A stretch of 64,000 bases of DNA from Bradyrhizobium septentrionale (lineage in GTDB: Bacteria > Pseudomonadota > Alphaproteobacteria > Rhizobiales > Xanthobacteraceae). The position numbers and the translations under genes are program-made. The DNA is taken from positions 8,202,501 through 8,266,500 of the forward strand of contig NZ_CP088285.1 of assembly GCF_011516645.4 (NCBI RefSeq), read 5' to 3'. Shown here in pieces: positions 16,680 to 26,678 of this stretch. The number at the start of each line of letters is the position of its first letter. The first letter of the stretch is position 1. The notes below the pieces were generated by a model. It was not told where the DNA came from, made no database searches, and saw only the letters and a list, made by a program, of their open reading frames with translations.

Positions 16680-17897
16680 TCATATCCGCACCGTCGCCGG
16701 TTTCTGCCGCGCCGCTGCAGGCAGGCCCGCGGTCTTGCGCCGCCAATTCTCCAGCGACAGCGGCAACTCCTCCGCCGCCTCGACGCGGTTGCGGCCGCCG
16801 CGCTTGGCCTGGTAGAGCGCGGTGTCGGCCGAGGCCAGCAGCACCTCGAGCTCGGTGCCGGCGGGGCCGCCGGCCACGCCGATGCTGACCGTCGTATCGA
16901 CCGGACCTTCCTCGCAGGCGATATTGCTGTTCTCGAAGGCCTCGCGCACGCGCTCGGCGACCAGCACGCCCTCATCGAGCGAACACGGCAGCAGCGCCGC
17001 GAATTCCTCGCCGCCGATCCGGCCCGACAGGTCGCTGATCCTGAGACTGTTGACCACGACGGCGGAGAACAGTTTCAGGATCTCGTCGCCGGCGGGATGG
17101 CCGAAGCGGTCGTTGATCGACTTGAAATGATCGATGTCGAAGATCATCACCGTGACCGGGCGGCCGGCATTGGCCTCGCGCTCGATCACCCGCGTGCAGG
17201 CCTCGGTGAAGCCGCGGCGGTTGAGCATGCCGCTCAGCGGGTCGACCGACGCGGCGGTCTTGTGCACGGCCACCGCGCGGTCCGATACCATCATGAAAAT
17301 CACGAACACCGTGCCGATCGCGTACAGCACGAGCTCGATCGAGAACAGCGTGACCCAGAAGCTGCTGACGTAGTTCTGGCCGTTGAATCGCAACAGGTCG
17401 CCGACCAGGATCGGCAGCATCAGCACGCAGCCGTGCGCGACCGGGATCACGATCGCAAGCCAGCGCCGCTTCAGCACGCGGCGGCGCTCGCTCCACAGCT
17501 CGGAGGCGGTCAGCGCGGCGCAGATCGCGACGATCCCGGCGCCGATCGTCAGGCGCAGCGCGTGATCCTCCACCGTCGTCGCGGCACCGATCCAGGCGAT
17601 CGGGCCGAGCACGAGGCCCGGCAGGTTGGCCTTGCGGCCGTGGAAGATGCGCGCGGCATTCCAGACCATGCCGCAGGCCGCGAAGCCGATCGCATTCAGC
17701 CCCATCAGGACCATGGCGTCGAGGGTCGAGCTGCCGACCGTCCAGAGTGCGACCGAGGCCGCGCCGAGCAGATAGGCGGTGCCCCACCATTTCAGCGCGG
17801 GAATGTTCTCCTGCCTGCCGAACAGCCACAGCATGGCGCCGAGCATGCCCGCGACCATGGTGGCGAACAAATAAAGTGTCGATGGATCGAACGACAT
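16680..17897 (-). CDS. Diguanylate cyclase with N-terminal membrane sensor
   Basis: A 405-aa inner-membrane protein. About six membrane segments occupy residues 5-200; the C-terminal GGDEF domain (about 235-365) has the active-site motif GGEEF near residue 297 and FDIDHFKSINDRFGH upstream. An inhibitory I-site RxxD (RISD) lies five residues before GGEEF, so product inhibition by c-di-GMP is expected. It would make c-di-GMP from two GTP, and may influence the exopolysaccharide genes further on; that link is inference only. Confidence 0.93.
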   Translation of the reverse strand: MSFDPSTLYLFATMVAGMLGAMLWLFGRQENIPALKWWGTAYLLGAASVALWTVGSSTLDAMVLMGLNAIGFAACGMVWNAARIFHGRKANLPGLVLGPIAWIGAATTVEDHALRLTIGAGIVAICAALTASELWSERRRVLKRRWLAIVIPVAHGCVLMLPILVGDLLRFNGQNYVSSFWVTLFSIELVLYAIGTVFVIFMMVSDRAVAVHKTAASVDPLSGMLNRRGFTEACTRVIEREANAGRPVTVMIFDIDHFKSINDRFGHPAGDEILKLFSAVVVNSLRISDLSGRIGGEEFAALLPCSLDEGVLVAERVREAFENSNIACEEGPVDTTVSIGVAGGPAGTELEVLLASADTALYQAKRGGRNRVEAAEELPLSLENWRRKTAGLPAAARQKPATVRI

Positions 17898-18072
17898 AAC
17901 TCACCCCAGCCCGGTGTGATGCAACGTTCGCAGGCGCAAATAAAAGGTGATGCAGCGCCAGTGCGAGCCCGCACGCTAGAAGGCCCGAGTTCCAATTTCG
18001 TTTGCACGCACACGCAAGTTTTCATGAAAAACTGCGCTAATTCGCGTCGAAGCTGGCTTCGTTGGACGCAGC

Positions 18073-18095
18073 AAAAAGGGCGCCTCTCGGCGCCC
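18073..18095 (-). terminator. Rho-independent terminator after rpsI
   Basis: Minus-strand hairpin GGGCGCC-GAGA-GGCGCCC followed by TTTTT, about 50 bp downstream of the rpsI stop; a textbook intrinsic terminator for the rplM-rpsI operon. Confidence 0.92.
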
Positions 18096-18143
18096 TCTGC
18101 AACTCGATGCTCACGGCAATTGCCGCGAATTTTAGGACTCGAA

Positions 18144-18620
18144 TTAGCGCTTCGAGAACTGGAAGGACTTGCGGGCCTTCGCCTTGCCGTACTTCTTGCG
18201 CTCGACCGCGCGGGAGTCGCGGGTCAGGAAGCCGCCCTTCTTGAGGACGCCGCGCAGCTCGGGCTCGAAATTGGTCAGCGCCTTCGAGATGCCATGGCGG
18301 ACCGCACCGGCCTGGCCGGACAGACCGCCGCCGGCGACGGTGCAGATCACGTCATACTGGCCGTTACGGGCGGCAGCGACCAGCGGCTGCTGGATCATCA
18401 TGCGCAGCACCGGGCGGGCGAAGTAGATTTCGATGTCGCGGGTATTGACAGAGATCTTGCCGGCACCCGGCTTGATCCAGACGCGGGCGACCGCGTCCTT
18501 GCGCTTGCCGGTGGCGTAGGCGCGGTTGAACTTGTCGACCTTCTTGACGTACTTCGGCGCGTCGGGCGCGGCCGGCTTGACCTGCGAGAGCTGGTCGAGG
18601 GACTGCAAAGTATCGGACAT
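18144..18620 (-). CDS. rpsI: 30S ribosomal protein S9
   Basis: A 158-aa S9 with an N-terminal extension of about 30 residues typical of alphaproteobacteria. The conserved body begins [18 protein letters not shown] and the C terminus is [17 protein letters not shown], whose last basic residues reach the ribosomal P-site tRNA. Its ATG directly follows the rplM stop with no gap, giving the usual rplM-rpsI operon. A strong terminator follows. Confidence 0.98.
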   Translation of the reverse strand: MSDTLQSLDQLSQVKPAAPDAPKYVKKVDKFNRAYATGKRKDAVARVWIKPGAGKISVNTRDIEIYFARPVLRMMIQQPLVAAARNGQYDVICTVAGGGLSGQAGAVRHGISKALTNFEPELRGVLKKGGFLTRDSRAVERKKYGKAKARKSFQFSKR

Positions 18621-19085
18621 TTATGCGGCCCTCGTGTTCTTGCGATTCAGGGAAGCGATATCGACCTTCTCGGGGCTCTGCGCTTCATGCGGATGCTCGG
18701 CACCCGGATAGACGCGCAGATTGCTCATCTGCATGCGGCCGAGCGGACCGCGCGGGATCATGCGCTCGATCGCCTTCTCGACGACGCGCTCGGGGAAGCG
18801 ACCCTCGAGGATCTGCTTCGCGGTGCGCTCCTTGATGCCACCGATGAAGCCGGTGTGCTTGTAGTAGGTCTTCTGGTCGCGCTTGCGGCCGGTCAGCACC
18901 ACATGCGCGGCGTTGACGATGATGACATTGTCGCCGCAATCGACATGCGGGGTGTAGGTGGGCAGGTGTTTGCCGCGCAGGCGCATCGCGACGAGCGTGG
19001 CGAGACGACCGACGACCAGACCCTTGGCGTCGATCACGACCCACTTCTTCGTCACTTCGGCGGGCTTGGCCGAGAACGTGCTCAT
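18621..19085 (-). CDS. rplM: 50S ribosomal protein L13
   Basis: A 154-aa L13 with [31 protein letters not shown], the [20 protein letters not shown] region and the [20 protein letters not shown] signature. The start at [11 protein letters not shown] was chosen because the additional 30 upstream residues are not L13-like. The stop codon abuts the rpsI ATG. L13 binds 23S rRNA early in assembly of the large subunit. Confidence 0.98.
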   Translation of the reverse strand: MSTFSAKPAEVTKKWVVIDAKGLVVGRLATLVAMRLRGKHLPTYTPHVDCGDNVIIVNAAHVVLTGRKRDQKTYYKHTGFIGGIKERTAKQILEGRFPERVVEKAIERMIPRGPLGRMQMSNLRVYPGAEHPHEAQSPEKVDIASLNRKNTRAA

Positions 19086-19238
19086 GTGTGAAATCCGTGA
19101 AAAGCAAATCGGCGCCGAATGCGCCGAACTGGGCGGCTTTCTAGAGAAGCCGCGGCCGCACGTCAACGCCGACACGGCATAATTACATCAGCAAAAACAA
19201 TAGCTTGCAAATATGGTGCAATAATACCGTGAAAAAGC

Positions 19239-19667
19239 CTATTGATTTGGAATGGAATAGGTCGCCGTGACATGGGCGATCGGATCCGGCGAGGTGCCGG
19301 ACAGCAGGTTGACCTCGCCGACCGCAAGCCGCTTGCCGAGCTTGAGCAGCTTGGCGACCGCGAGCACGTCCTGGCCCGGCTGGCCCTTGCGCAGGAAGTT
19401 GATGTTGAGGTTGGTGGTGACGGCAAGGCCGATCGGCCCGATGGCCGACAGCAACACCACATACATTGCAAAATCCGCCAGCCCCATCAGGGTCGGGCCG
19501 GACACCGTGCCGCCGGGCCGCAGCATCCGCTCGCTGAAGCGCTGGCGCAGCAGGGCCGTCTCGCCGTCAGCGCTCTCGATCCTGATGTCGTCGTGGGTGA
19601 ACGCCTGCGGAAATTCCTTGCGCAGGAACTCCTCCAGCTCAGCCACGCTCATTTTCGCAATCGCCAT
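19239..19667 (-). CDS. PaaI family thioesterase (hotdog fold)
   Basis: A 142-aa single hotdog-domain protein. The segment RPGGTVSGPTLMGLADFAMY corresponds to the conserved catalytic loop and helix of PaaI-like acyl-CoA thioesterases, followed by VTTNLNINFLRKGQPGQDVL. It is 153 bp upstream of rplM on the same strand and divergent from the enoyl-CoA hydratase gene (70 bp between starts). That neighbour suggests a shared role in acyl-CoA metabolism. Substrate unknown. Confidence 0.88.
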   Translation of the reverse strand: MAIAKMSVAELEEFLRKEFPQAFTHDDIRIESADGETALLRQRFSERMLRPGGTVSGPTLMGLADFAMYVVLLSAIGPIGLAVTTNLNINFLRKGQPGQDVLAVAKLLKLGKRLAVGEVNLLSGTSPDPIAHVTATYSIPNQ

Positions 19668-19737
19668 GCCGTCCCTGCCCTCGCTTCAGCCTGCCTGTTA
19701 CATTAAGTTGTCATCAAGACCAAAGTGGAATTTCACC

Positions 19738-20565
19738 ATGTCCGCCCAAGCTGCCCGCGCCGAAGCACCGCAACATCAGCCGATCCTGCTGCGCGAGACC
19801 GTCGGCAGCATCGCGCTACTGACGCTCAATCGCCCCGCGGCGCGCAACAGCCTCTCCGAAGGCCTGATCCGCAAGGTGCACGCGGCGCTGAATGATATCC
19901 GTGACGACAAAGCCATCCGCGGCGTCGTGCTCGCAGCCAACGGCCCGGCCTACTCCGCTGGCCACGACATGAAGGAGCTGACCGCGCGCCGCAGCGATGC
20001 CGACCGCGGCCGCGCCTATTTCGCCGAGATCATGAACGCCTGCAGCGCGATGATGCAGGCCATCGTGCATCTGCCGAAGCCGGTTGTCGCCGCCGTGCAG
20101 GGCGTCGCGACGGCGGCCGGCTGCCAGCTCGTCGCCAGCTGCGACCTCGCAATTGCATCCGAGGCCGCGACGTTTGCGACGCCCGGCGTCGACATCGGGT
20201 TGTTCTGCTCGACGCCGATGGTGGCGCTGTCGCGCAACGTGCCGCGCAAGCAGGCGATGGAGATGCTGCTCACGGGTGAGCCGATCTCAGCGGCAACGGC
20301 GCAGAGCATCGGCCTGATCAACCGCGTGGTATCAGCAGGCTCTGAGCGCGACGCCGCGCTCGCGCTGGCCGAGAAGGTCGCGCTGAAATCGGCCTACACC
20401 GTCAAGCTCGGCAAAGAGGCGTTCTATCGCCAGGCCGAGATGAGCCTCACTGAGGCTTATCGCTTCGCCGCCGAGGTGATGACCGAAAACATGATGGCGC
20501 GCGACGCCGAGGAAGGCATCGGCGCCTTCATCGAGAAGCGCGATCCGAAGTGGCAGGATAAGTAA
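19738..20565 (+). CDS. Enoyl-CoA hydratase/isomerase family protein
   Basis: A 275-aa crotonase-superfamily enzyme of normal length. Oxyanion-hole segments are visible: ANGPAYSAGHDMKEL (about residues 62-76) and VAAVQGVATAAGCQLVASCD (about 115-135). The first catalytic Glu of canonical enoyl-CoA hydratases is not obvious in the second segment (AGCQLVAS), so it may be an isomerase- or hydratase-like paralogue with other chemistry. ATG chosen after the divergent promoter region; the longer upstream frame overlaps the thioesterase gene. Confidence 0.9.
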   Translation: MSAQAARAEAPQHQPILLRETVGSIALLTLNRPAARNSLSEGLIRKVHAALNDIRDDKAIRGVVLAANGPAYSAGHDMKELTARRSDADRGRAYFAEIMNACSAMMQAIVHLPKPVVAAVQGVATAAGCQLVASCDLAIASEAATFATPGVDIGLFCSTPMVALSRNVPRKQAMEMLLTGEPISAATAQSIGLINRVVSAGSERDAALALAEKVALKSAYTVKLGKEAFYRQAEMSLTEAYRFAAEVMTENMMARDAEEGIGAFIEKRDPKWQDK

Positions 20566-20572
20566 GACCGAA

Positions 20573-21157
20573 ATGAATCACGACGCCTACGACGACAACT
20601 ATATCCGCAGCATCCTGAACGGCGTGAAATCGATCGCGATGGTCGGCGCCTCGCCGGTCAACGTGCGGCCGAGCTATTTCGCCTTCAAATATCTGGCGCA
20701 GCGCGGCTACGACATGATCCCAGTCAATCCCGGCCATGTCGGCAAGTCGCTGATGGGCAAGCCGTTCGTCGCTTCGCTTGCGGACATCGGTCGTCCGATC
20801 GACATGATCGACATCTTCCGCAATTCGAGCCACATCATGCCCGTCGTCGACGAGGCGCTGAAATTGTCGCCGCCGCCGAAGGTGATCTGGATGCAGCTTG
20901 GCGCGCGCGACGATGCCGCGGCCGAGAAGGCGGAAGCCGCCGGCCTCAAGGTGGTGATGAATCGCTGCCCGAAGATCGAGTATGGCCGGCTGTCGTCGGA
21001 GATCTCGTGGATGGGCGTCAACTCGCGTACGCTGAGTTCGAAGCGCGCGCCGATTCCGACGCAGGGCATGCGGCTGTCGCTCAACCGCACGAGCTTTGGC
21101 GGCGGCCAGACCGCGGCATCCGACCGCGCGGCGAAGAACAAGACCGAGACGAGCTGA
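20573..21157 (+). CDS. CoA-binding domain protein (YccU-like)
   Basis: A 194-aa protein with one Rossmann-type CoA-binding domain: SIAMVGASPVNVRPSYFAFKYL and YDMIPVNPGHVGKSLMGKP are the nucleotide-binding strands. The C-terminal KVVMNRCPKIEYGRL matches YccU-type proteins. It starts 7 bp after the hydratase gene and is probably co-transcribed with it. The C-terminal 45 residues (basic, Thr/Ser-rich) are an extension with no recognised domain. Function in vivo unknown. Confidence 0.9.
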   Translation: MNHDAYDDNYIRSILNGVKSIAMVGASPVNVRPSYFAFKYLAQRGYDMIPVNPGHVGKSLMGKPFVASLADIGRPIDMIDIFRNSSHIMPVVDEALKLSPPPKVIWMQLGARDDAAAEKAEAAGLKVVMNRCPKIEYGRLSSEISWMGVNSRTLSSKRAPIPTQGMRLSLNRTSFGGGQTAASDRAAKNKTETS

Positions 21158-21305
21158 CATCGCAGCGGAATATTCGTTCCGATTGCCCGATATAACGTGG
21201 GATGCCCTTCCCAAAACTGGCGGCGTGCCCAACTCGCTTGACGGCGGGCGCCGCCGCCATCAGCATGCCGCGCGTTTTCGACCAGGCCACAACAGGACAA
21301 AAAGA

Positions 21306-22586
21306 ATGACCGATCGCGTTCCGGGATTTTCCACCCTCGCCGTGCACGCCGGCGCACAGCCTGATCCCACCACCGGCGCGCGGGCGACGCCGATCTACCA
21401 GACCACGTCATTCGTCTTCAACGACGCCGATCACGCCGCCTCGCTGTTCGGCCTGCAGGCGTTCGGCAACATCTATACCCGCATCGGCAACCCGACCAAC
21501 GCGGTGCTCGAGGAACGCGTCGCGGCGCTCGAGGGCGGCACCGCGGCACTTGCGGTTGCCTCCGGCCACGCCGCGCAACTCGTCGTGCTGCAGCAGCTGC
21601 TCCGGCCCGGCGACGAGATCATTGCGGCACGCAAGCTCTATGGCGGCTCGATCAACCAGTTCACCCACGCCTTCAAGGCGTTCGGCTGGAACGTGGCCTG
21701 GGCCGATCCCGACGAGATCGAAAGCTTTGAGCGCGCGGTGACGCCGCACACCAAGGCGATCTTCATCGAATCCATCGCCAACCCCGCCGGCAGCATCACC
21801 GATATCGAGGCAATCGCGGCCGTCGCGCGCAAGGCCGGCGTGCCGCTGATCGTCGATAACACGCTGGCCTCGCCCTATCTGATCAAGCCGATCGATCACG
21901 GCGCCGACATCGTCGTGCACTCCTTGACCAAGTTCCTCGGCGGTCACGGCAACTCGCTCGGCGGCATCATCGTCGACGCCGGCACCTTCGACTGGTCGAA
22001 GGACAACAAATATCCGATGCTGAGCGAGCCGCGCCCGGAATATCACGGCATCCGGATCCAGGAGACCTTCGGCAATTTCGCCTTCGCGATCGCCTGCCGG
22101 GTGCTCGGGCTGCGCGACCTCGGCCCCGCACTGTCGCCGTTCAACGCCTTCATGATCCTGACCGGCATCGAGACGCTGCCGCTGCGCATGCAGAAGCACT
22201 GCGACAACGCCAAGGCGGTGGCGGAATTCCTCTCCACCCACCCCGCCGTCTCAGCGGTGAACTACGCCGGCCTGCCCGGCGACAGGTATAACGCCCTGCA
22301 GCGCAAATACGCGCCGAAGGGCGCCGGCGCGGTGTTCACCTTCAGCCTCAAGGGCGGCTATGACGCCGGCGTCAATCTGGTGTCGAACCTGAAGCTGTTC
22401 TCGCATCTCGCCAATGTCGGCGACACCCGCTCGCTGGTGATCCACCCGGCCTCCACCACCCACAGCCAGCTCGACGACGCCGCCAAGGTGAAGTCGGGCG
22501 CGGCGCCCGACGTGGTGCGGCTTTCGATCGGCATCGAGGACAAGGAAGACCTGATCGCCGACCTCGACCAGGCCCTGCGCGCCTGA
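21306..22586 (+). CDS. metY: O-acetylhomoserine aminocarboxypropyltransferase / sulfhydrylase
   Basis: A 426-aa PLP enzyme of the Cys/Met metabolism family (trans-sulfuration group). The N terminus GFSTLAVHAGAQPDPTTGAR and IYQTTSFVFNDADHAASLF are typical of MetY. The Schiff-base lysine is Lys209 in VHSLTKFLGGHGN, and VIHPASTTHSQLD near the C terminus is diagnostic. It converts O-acetylhomoserine and sulfide to homocysteine in methionine synthesis. Start ATG at MTDRVPGFS; the frame is open 70 codons further upstream but without similarity. Confidence 0.93.
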   Translation: MTDRVPGFSTLAVHAGAQPDPTTGARATPIYQTTSFVFNDADHAASLFGLQAFGNIYTRIGNPTNAVLEERVAALEGGTAALAVASGHAAQLVVLQQLLRPGDEIIAARKLYGGSINQFTHAFKAFGWNVAWADPDEIESFERAVTPHTKAIFIESIANPAGSITDIEAIAAVARKAGVPLIVDNTLASPYLIKPIDHGADIVVHSLTKFLGGHGNSLGGIIVDAGTFDWSKDNKYPMLSEPRPEYHGIRIQETFGNFAFAIACRVLGLRDLGPALSPFNAFMILTGIETLPLRMQKHCDNAKAVAEFLSTHPAVSAVNYAGLPGDRYNALQRKYAPKGAGAVFTFSLKGGYDAGVNLVSNLKLFSHLANVGDTRSLVIHPASTTHSQLDDAAKVKSGAAPDVVRLSIGIEDKEDLIADLDQALRA

Positions 22587-22716
22587 TCCCGCCCTTGTTC
22601 CGGAGCGGTGCTCGGGGTCGCTCCGGTAACCTTGCCTAAAACGACGGGTCTCTCGTTAACGCTCAATCCGGCATAAAGTGGCAGTGATAGGCTCCGGATG
22701 ATTCGGGAGACCATTG

Positions 22717-23121
22717 ATGCTGCGCTGGATATTGCCGCTCGCGATCGCGCTGCTTGCGATCTCGCCTGCCGACGCCGCCGACGGCCCTGTCGTCGCCAAG
22801 AGCACAACCGTAAAGGCCGCGCGCCAATTGCCGGCCGGCCTGCCGCGCCGGAACTACGCCTACCGCACCACCATCACGCCGCCGACCTATGTGCGGCGCG
22901 GACGCCAGCTCGTGGTGGTCGAGCCCGAGGTGATCCCGCTCAACGCCGAGCCGTACATCCCGGTCGTGGTGGGTGAACCGCTGCTGCCCGGATCGTCGTC
23001 GCTGCCCGGCTATTACGGCAACTGGCATTCCTACAACTATTTCGGCCCGTATTACGGCGGCGCCTATGTGACCTACTGGGACCGCCTGCCCTACGCCTGC
23101 GGCGTCTACGGCTACTGCTAG
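22717..23121 (+). CDS. Small secreted Tyr/Gly-rich protein, hypothetical
   Basis: A 134-aa exported protein. The signal peptide MLRWILPLAIALLAISPADA is followed by a mature part with basic YRTTITPPTYVRRGRQ and a C-terminal third rich in Tyr and Gly (NWHSYNYFGPYYGGAYVTYW). Two Cys are near the end (YACGVYGYC) and could form a disulfide. Short proteins of this style are common and uncharacterised in Bradyrhizobium. The nadQ-like gene starts 12 bp after its stop, so the two may share a transcript. Confidence 0.78.
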   Translation: MLRWILPLAIALLAISPADAADGPVVAKSTTVKAARQLPAGLPRRNYAYRTTITPPTYVRRGRQLVVVEPEVIPLNAEPYIPVVVGEPLLPGSSSLPGYYGNWHSYNYFGPYYGGAYVTYWDRLPYACGVYGYC

Positions 23122-23133
23122 CGCGGGACGAGC

Positions 23134-24090
23134 GTGGCCAGATCGCCGCAGAAAACCAGCGCACCGGCTTCGGGGAACGCGATCACCGCCGATCTCGTCG
23201 CGGTGCTGGTCGCCGTCACCGACGGCACGCCCAAGATCGTGACCATCGCCGGCGGCGCCGCGCTGCCGAGCGGCCCGTTCGAGTTTACCCACCGCTCGCT
23301 GCAGACCGCGTTGCGGGCCTGGGTCGAGGCCCAGACCGGCCACCCGCTCGGCTATGTCGAGCAGCTCTACACCTTCGCCGACCGCGGCCGCTCCGGCGAC
23401 GCCAGGTCGCCGCATAGCGTTTCGATCAGCTATCTCGGCCTGACCCGCGAGGACAAGGTCGGCGAAGGTTTCGAGGCGCACTGGTCCGGCTGGTACGACT
23501 ACTTTCCCTGGGAGGATCATCGCGCCGGCGCGCCGGCTTTCGTTACCAAGTTGATGGCGCCGAAACTGAAAGCGTGGGCGAAAGCAGCGCCGTCACCGAC
23601 GCTGCAGCGCGAGCGCTGGCAGCGCTGCGCCATCACCTTCGGTCTCGATGATCGCGACTGGAACGAAGAGCTGGTGCTGCAGCGCTACGAGCTGCTCTAC
23701 GAGGCCGGACTGATCCCGGAGGCCGGCCGCGCGCAAGCCCGCGAGGCATTGGTCATACCAGGAAAACCGATGACGGCGGATCATCGCCGCATTCTCGCGA
23801 CCGGCATCGCGCGGCTGCGCGCCAAGATCAAATACCGTCCGGTGGTATTCGAGCTGATGCCGGCCGAGTTCACCCTGCTGCAACTGCAACGCAGTGTTGA
23901 GGCGCTCGCAGGCCGGCTGGTCCACAAACAGAACTTCCGCCGGCTGATCGAGCAGCAGGAACTCGTTGAAGAGATTGGCGCAATGGCCGCCGATACCGTC
24001 GGACGGCCTGCCAAGCTGTTCCGCTTCCGCCATGCCGTGCTGGCCGAACGGGCGGTCGCCGGCACCAAGTTGCCGCTTTCGCGCACTTGA
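23134..24090 (+). CDS. nadQ: NadQ-type transcriptional regulator of NAD synthesis (Nudix-like plus winged helix)
   Basis: A 318-aa protein with an N-terminal Nudix-like domain (about residues 15-150) that seems to lack the catalytic Nudix box, and a C-terminal winged-helix-like domain (about 215-300, FELMPAEFTLLQLQRSVEAL). This arrangement is that of the COG4111/NadQ regulators described for alphaproteobacterial nadABC operons, related in design to NrtR. It lies directly upstream of nadABC, with two palindromic sites between. It probably represses nadABC in response to an NAD-related metabolite. Start is GTG. Identity is inferred from domain order and context. Confidence 0.8.
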   Translation: MARSPQKTSAPASGNAITADLVAVLVAVTDGTPKIVTIAGGAALPSGPFEFTHRSLQTALRAWVEAQTGHPLGYVEQLYTFADRGRSGDARSPHSVSISYLGLTREDKVGEGFEAHWSGWYDYFPWEDHRAGAPAFVTKLMAPKLKAWAKAAPSPTLQRERWQRCAITFGLDDRDWNEELVLQRYELLYEAGLIPEAGRAQAREALVIPGKPMTADHRRILATGIARLRAKIKYRPVVFELMPAEFTLLQLQRSVEALAGRLVHKQNFRRLIEQQELVEEIGAMAADTVGRPAKLFRFRHAVLAERAVAGTKLPLSRT

Positions 24091-24096
24091 CAGGCT

Positions 24097-24117
24097 TTAT
24101 GCTCAGGATAAGTATAA
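24097..24117. promoter_or_regulatory. Candidate NadQ operator, site 1
   Basis: Imperfect palindrome TTATGCTC-N5-AAGTATAA, starting 6 bp after the nadQ-like stop. It matches site 2 in layout, with centres 27 bp apart. Confidence 0.75.
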
Positions 24118-24123
24118 GCCATC

Positions 24124-24144
24124 TTATGCTCACGGAGAGTATAA
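24124..24144. promoter_or_regulatory. Candidate NadQ operator, site 2, covering the nadA ribosome-binding site
   Basis: Near-perfect palindrome TTATGCTC-N5-GAGTATAA that ends on the base before the nadA ATG. Its centre includes GGAG, the likely nadA Shine-Dalgarno sequence, so a bound repressor would sit on the translation start region. Confidence 0.8.
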
Positions 24145-25127
<983 letters not shown>

Positions 25128-25131
<4 letters not shown>

Positions 25132-26678
25132 GCACCGACATTTCCGATCTCGACGGCCGTCCGGTGATCATCGGCGGCGGCGCCGCGGGGCTGATGACCG
25201 CGCTTCAGCTCGCGCCCGAGCCGGTCGTGCTGCTGTCGAAATCGCCGCTCGGCGCGGAAGCCTCCAGCATGTGGGCGCAGGGCGGCCTCGCCGCGCCTGT
25301 CGGCGCGGATGACACCCCTGCGCTTCATCTCGCCGATACGCTTGCGGCCGGCGCCGGCCTCTGCGATGCGGCCGCAGCGTCCCGGATCGTCCACGCCGCG
25401 CCTGCTGCAGTGGAGCATTTGGCCGAGCTCGGCGTCGCCTTCGACCGGCGCGCCGACGGCAGCTGGCGCCTCGGGCTCGAGGCCGCGCACGGCCGCAACC
25501 GCATCGTGCACGCCACCGGCGACGGCACCGGGCGCGAGATCATGCGCGCGCTGATATCAGCGGTCCGCCGGACGCCGTCGATCACGCTGCTGGAAGGCGT
25601 CGAAGCGCGCCGGTTGCTGGTCGAGGACAATGCGGTCAAAGGCTTGCTTGCAGCCAACGCAAGCGGAGCGCTGACGATCGCCACCAACCGCGTGGTGATC
25701 GCGACCGGCGGCATCGGCGGGCTGTTCGCCGACAGCACCAATCCGGGCGGATGTTTCGGCCAGGGGCTCGCGCTCGCGGCACATGCCGGCGCAACACTGT
25801 CGGACATCGAATTCGTCCAGTTTCATCCGACCGCCTTCGATGGACCGTCGCGGCCGATGCCGCTGTTGACCGAGGCGATCCGCGGCGACGGCGCAGTGCT
25901 GATCGACGAGACCGGGCAGCGCTTCATGGCCGACCAGCCCGGCGCCGAGCTGGCGCCACGCGATATCGTCGCGCGCGCCGTCTGGCGTCACCGCGCCGCG
26001 GGACATCGCACCTTCCTCGATGCGCGCAAACATCCGGGCGCGGATTTCGCCCAGCGCTATCCCGTGATCAGCGCGTTCTGCAAGATGGCCGGCATCGATC
26101 CGGCCTGCGATCCGATCCCGATCCGGCCGGCGGTGCACTACCATATGGGCGGCATCGCGGTGGACGGTTATGGACGCAGCACCGTGCAGGGCCTGTGGGC
26201 CTGCGGCGAGGCTGCGCGCACCGGACTGCACGGCGCCAACCGGCTCGCCAGCAACTCGCTGATGGAAGCGATCGTCTGCGCGCGCTGGGTCGCCGAAAGC
26301 ATCGAAGGCGTGAGCGCGGGTCCGCGCGCGATGCTGCGCGACGAGGCGTTGCCGCCTGCCTCCGATCCCTCCGCCGTGCGGCCGCTCCTCTCCCAGGGAC
26401 TCGGCGTGCTGCGCGACCACGACGGCATCGCACGCGCGATCCGCGGCCTCACTCCGCTCGCCTGCGGTCGGAGTGCGGCATCCGACGTGGCGGTTGTCGG
26501 ATTGATGATCGCGGTCGCCGCGATCAGGCGTGAGGAAAGCCGCGGCGGCCATTTCCGCACCGATTTCCCGCATACCGCTTTGTCGGCTGTCCCGTCGTCC
26601 CTCACCCGTGACGGGGCGCTCGCCGCCGCGCGCGACATCGTCGAAACCACGCCATCCGCCAGGAGTGCCCGCTCATGA
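25128..26678 (+). CDS. nadB: L-aspartate oxidase
   Basis: A 516-aa flavoprotein oxidising L-aspartate to iminoaspartate for NadA. The FAD motif [14 protein letters not shown] is at about residues 12-25; [24 protein letters not shown], the [10 protein letters not shown] region and [13 protein letters not shown] are hallmarks of the family. It overlaps nadA and nadC by ATGA at both ends. The C-terminal region is somewhat shorter than in E. coli NadB. Confidence 0.96.

Noticed and set aside
16656..19091. An 811-codon frame running opposite the diguanylate cyclase, rpsI and rplM
   Set aside because: It crosses three certain genes and two terminators on the other strand; no real gene would do so.
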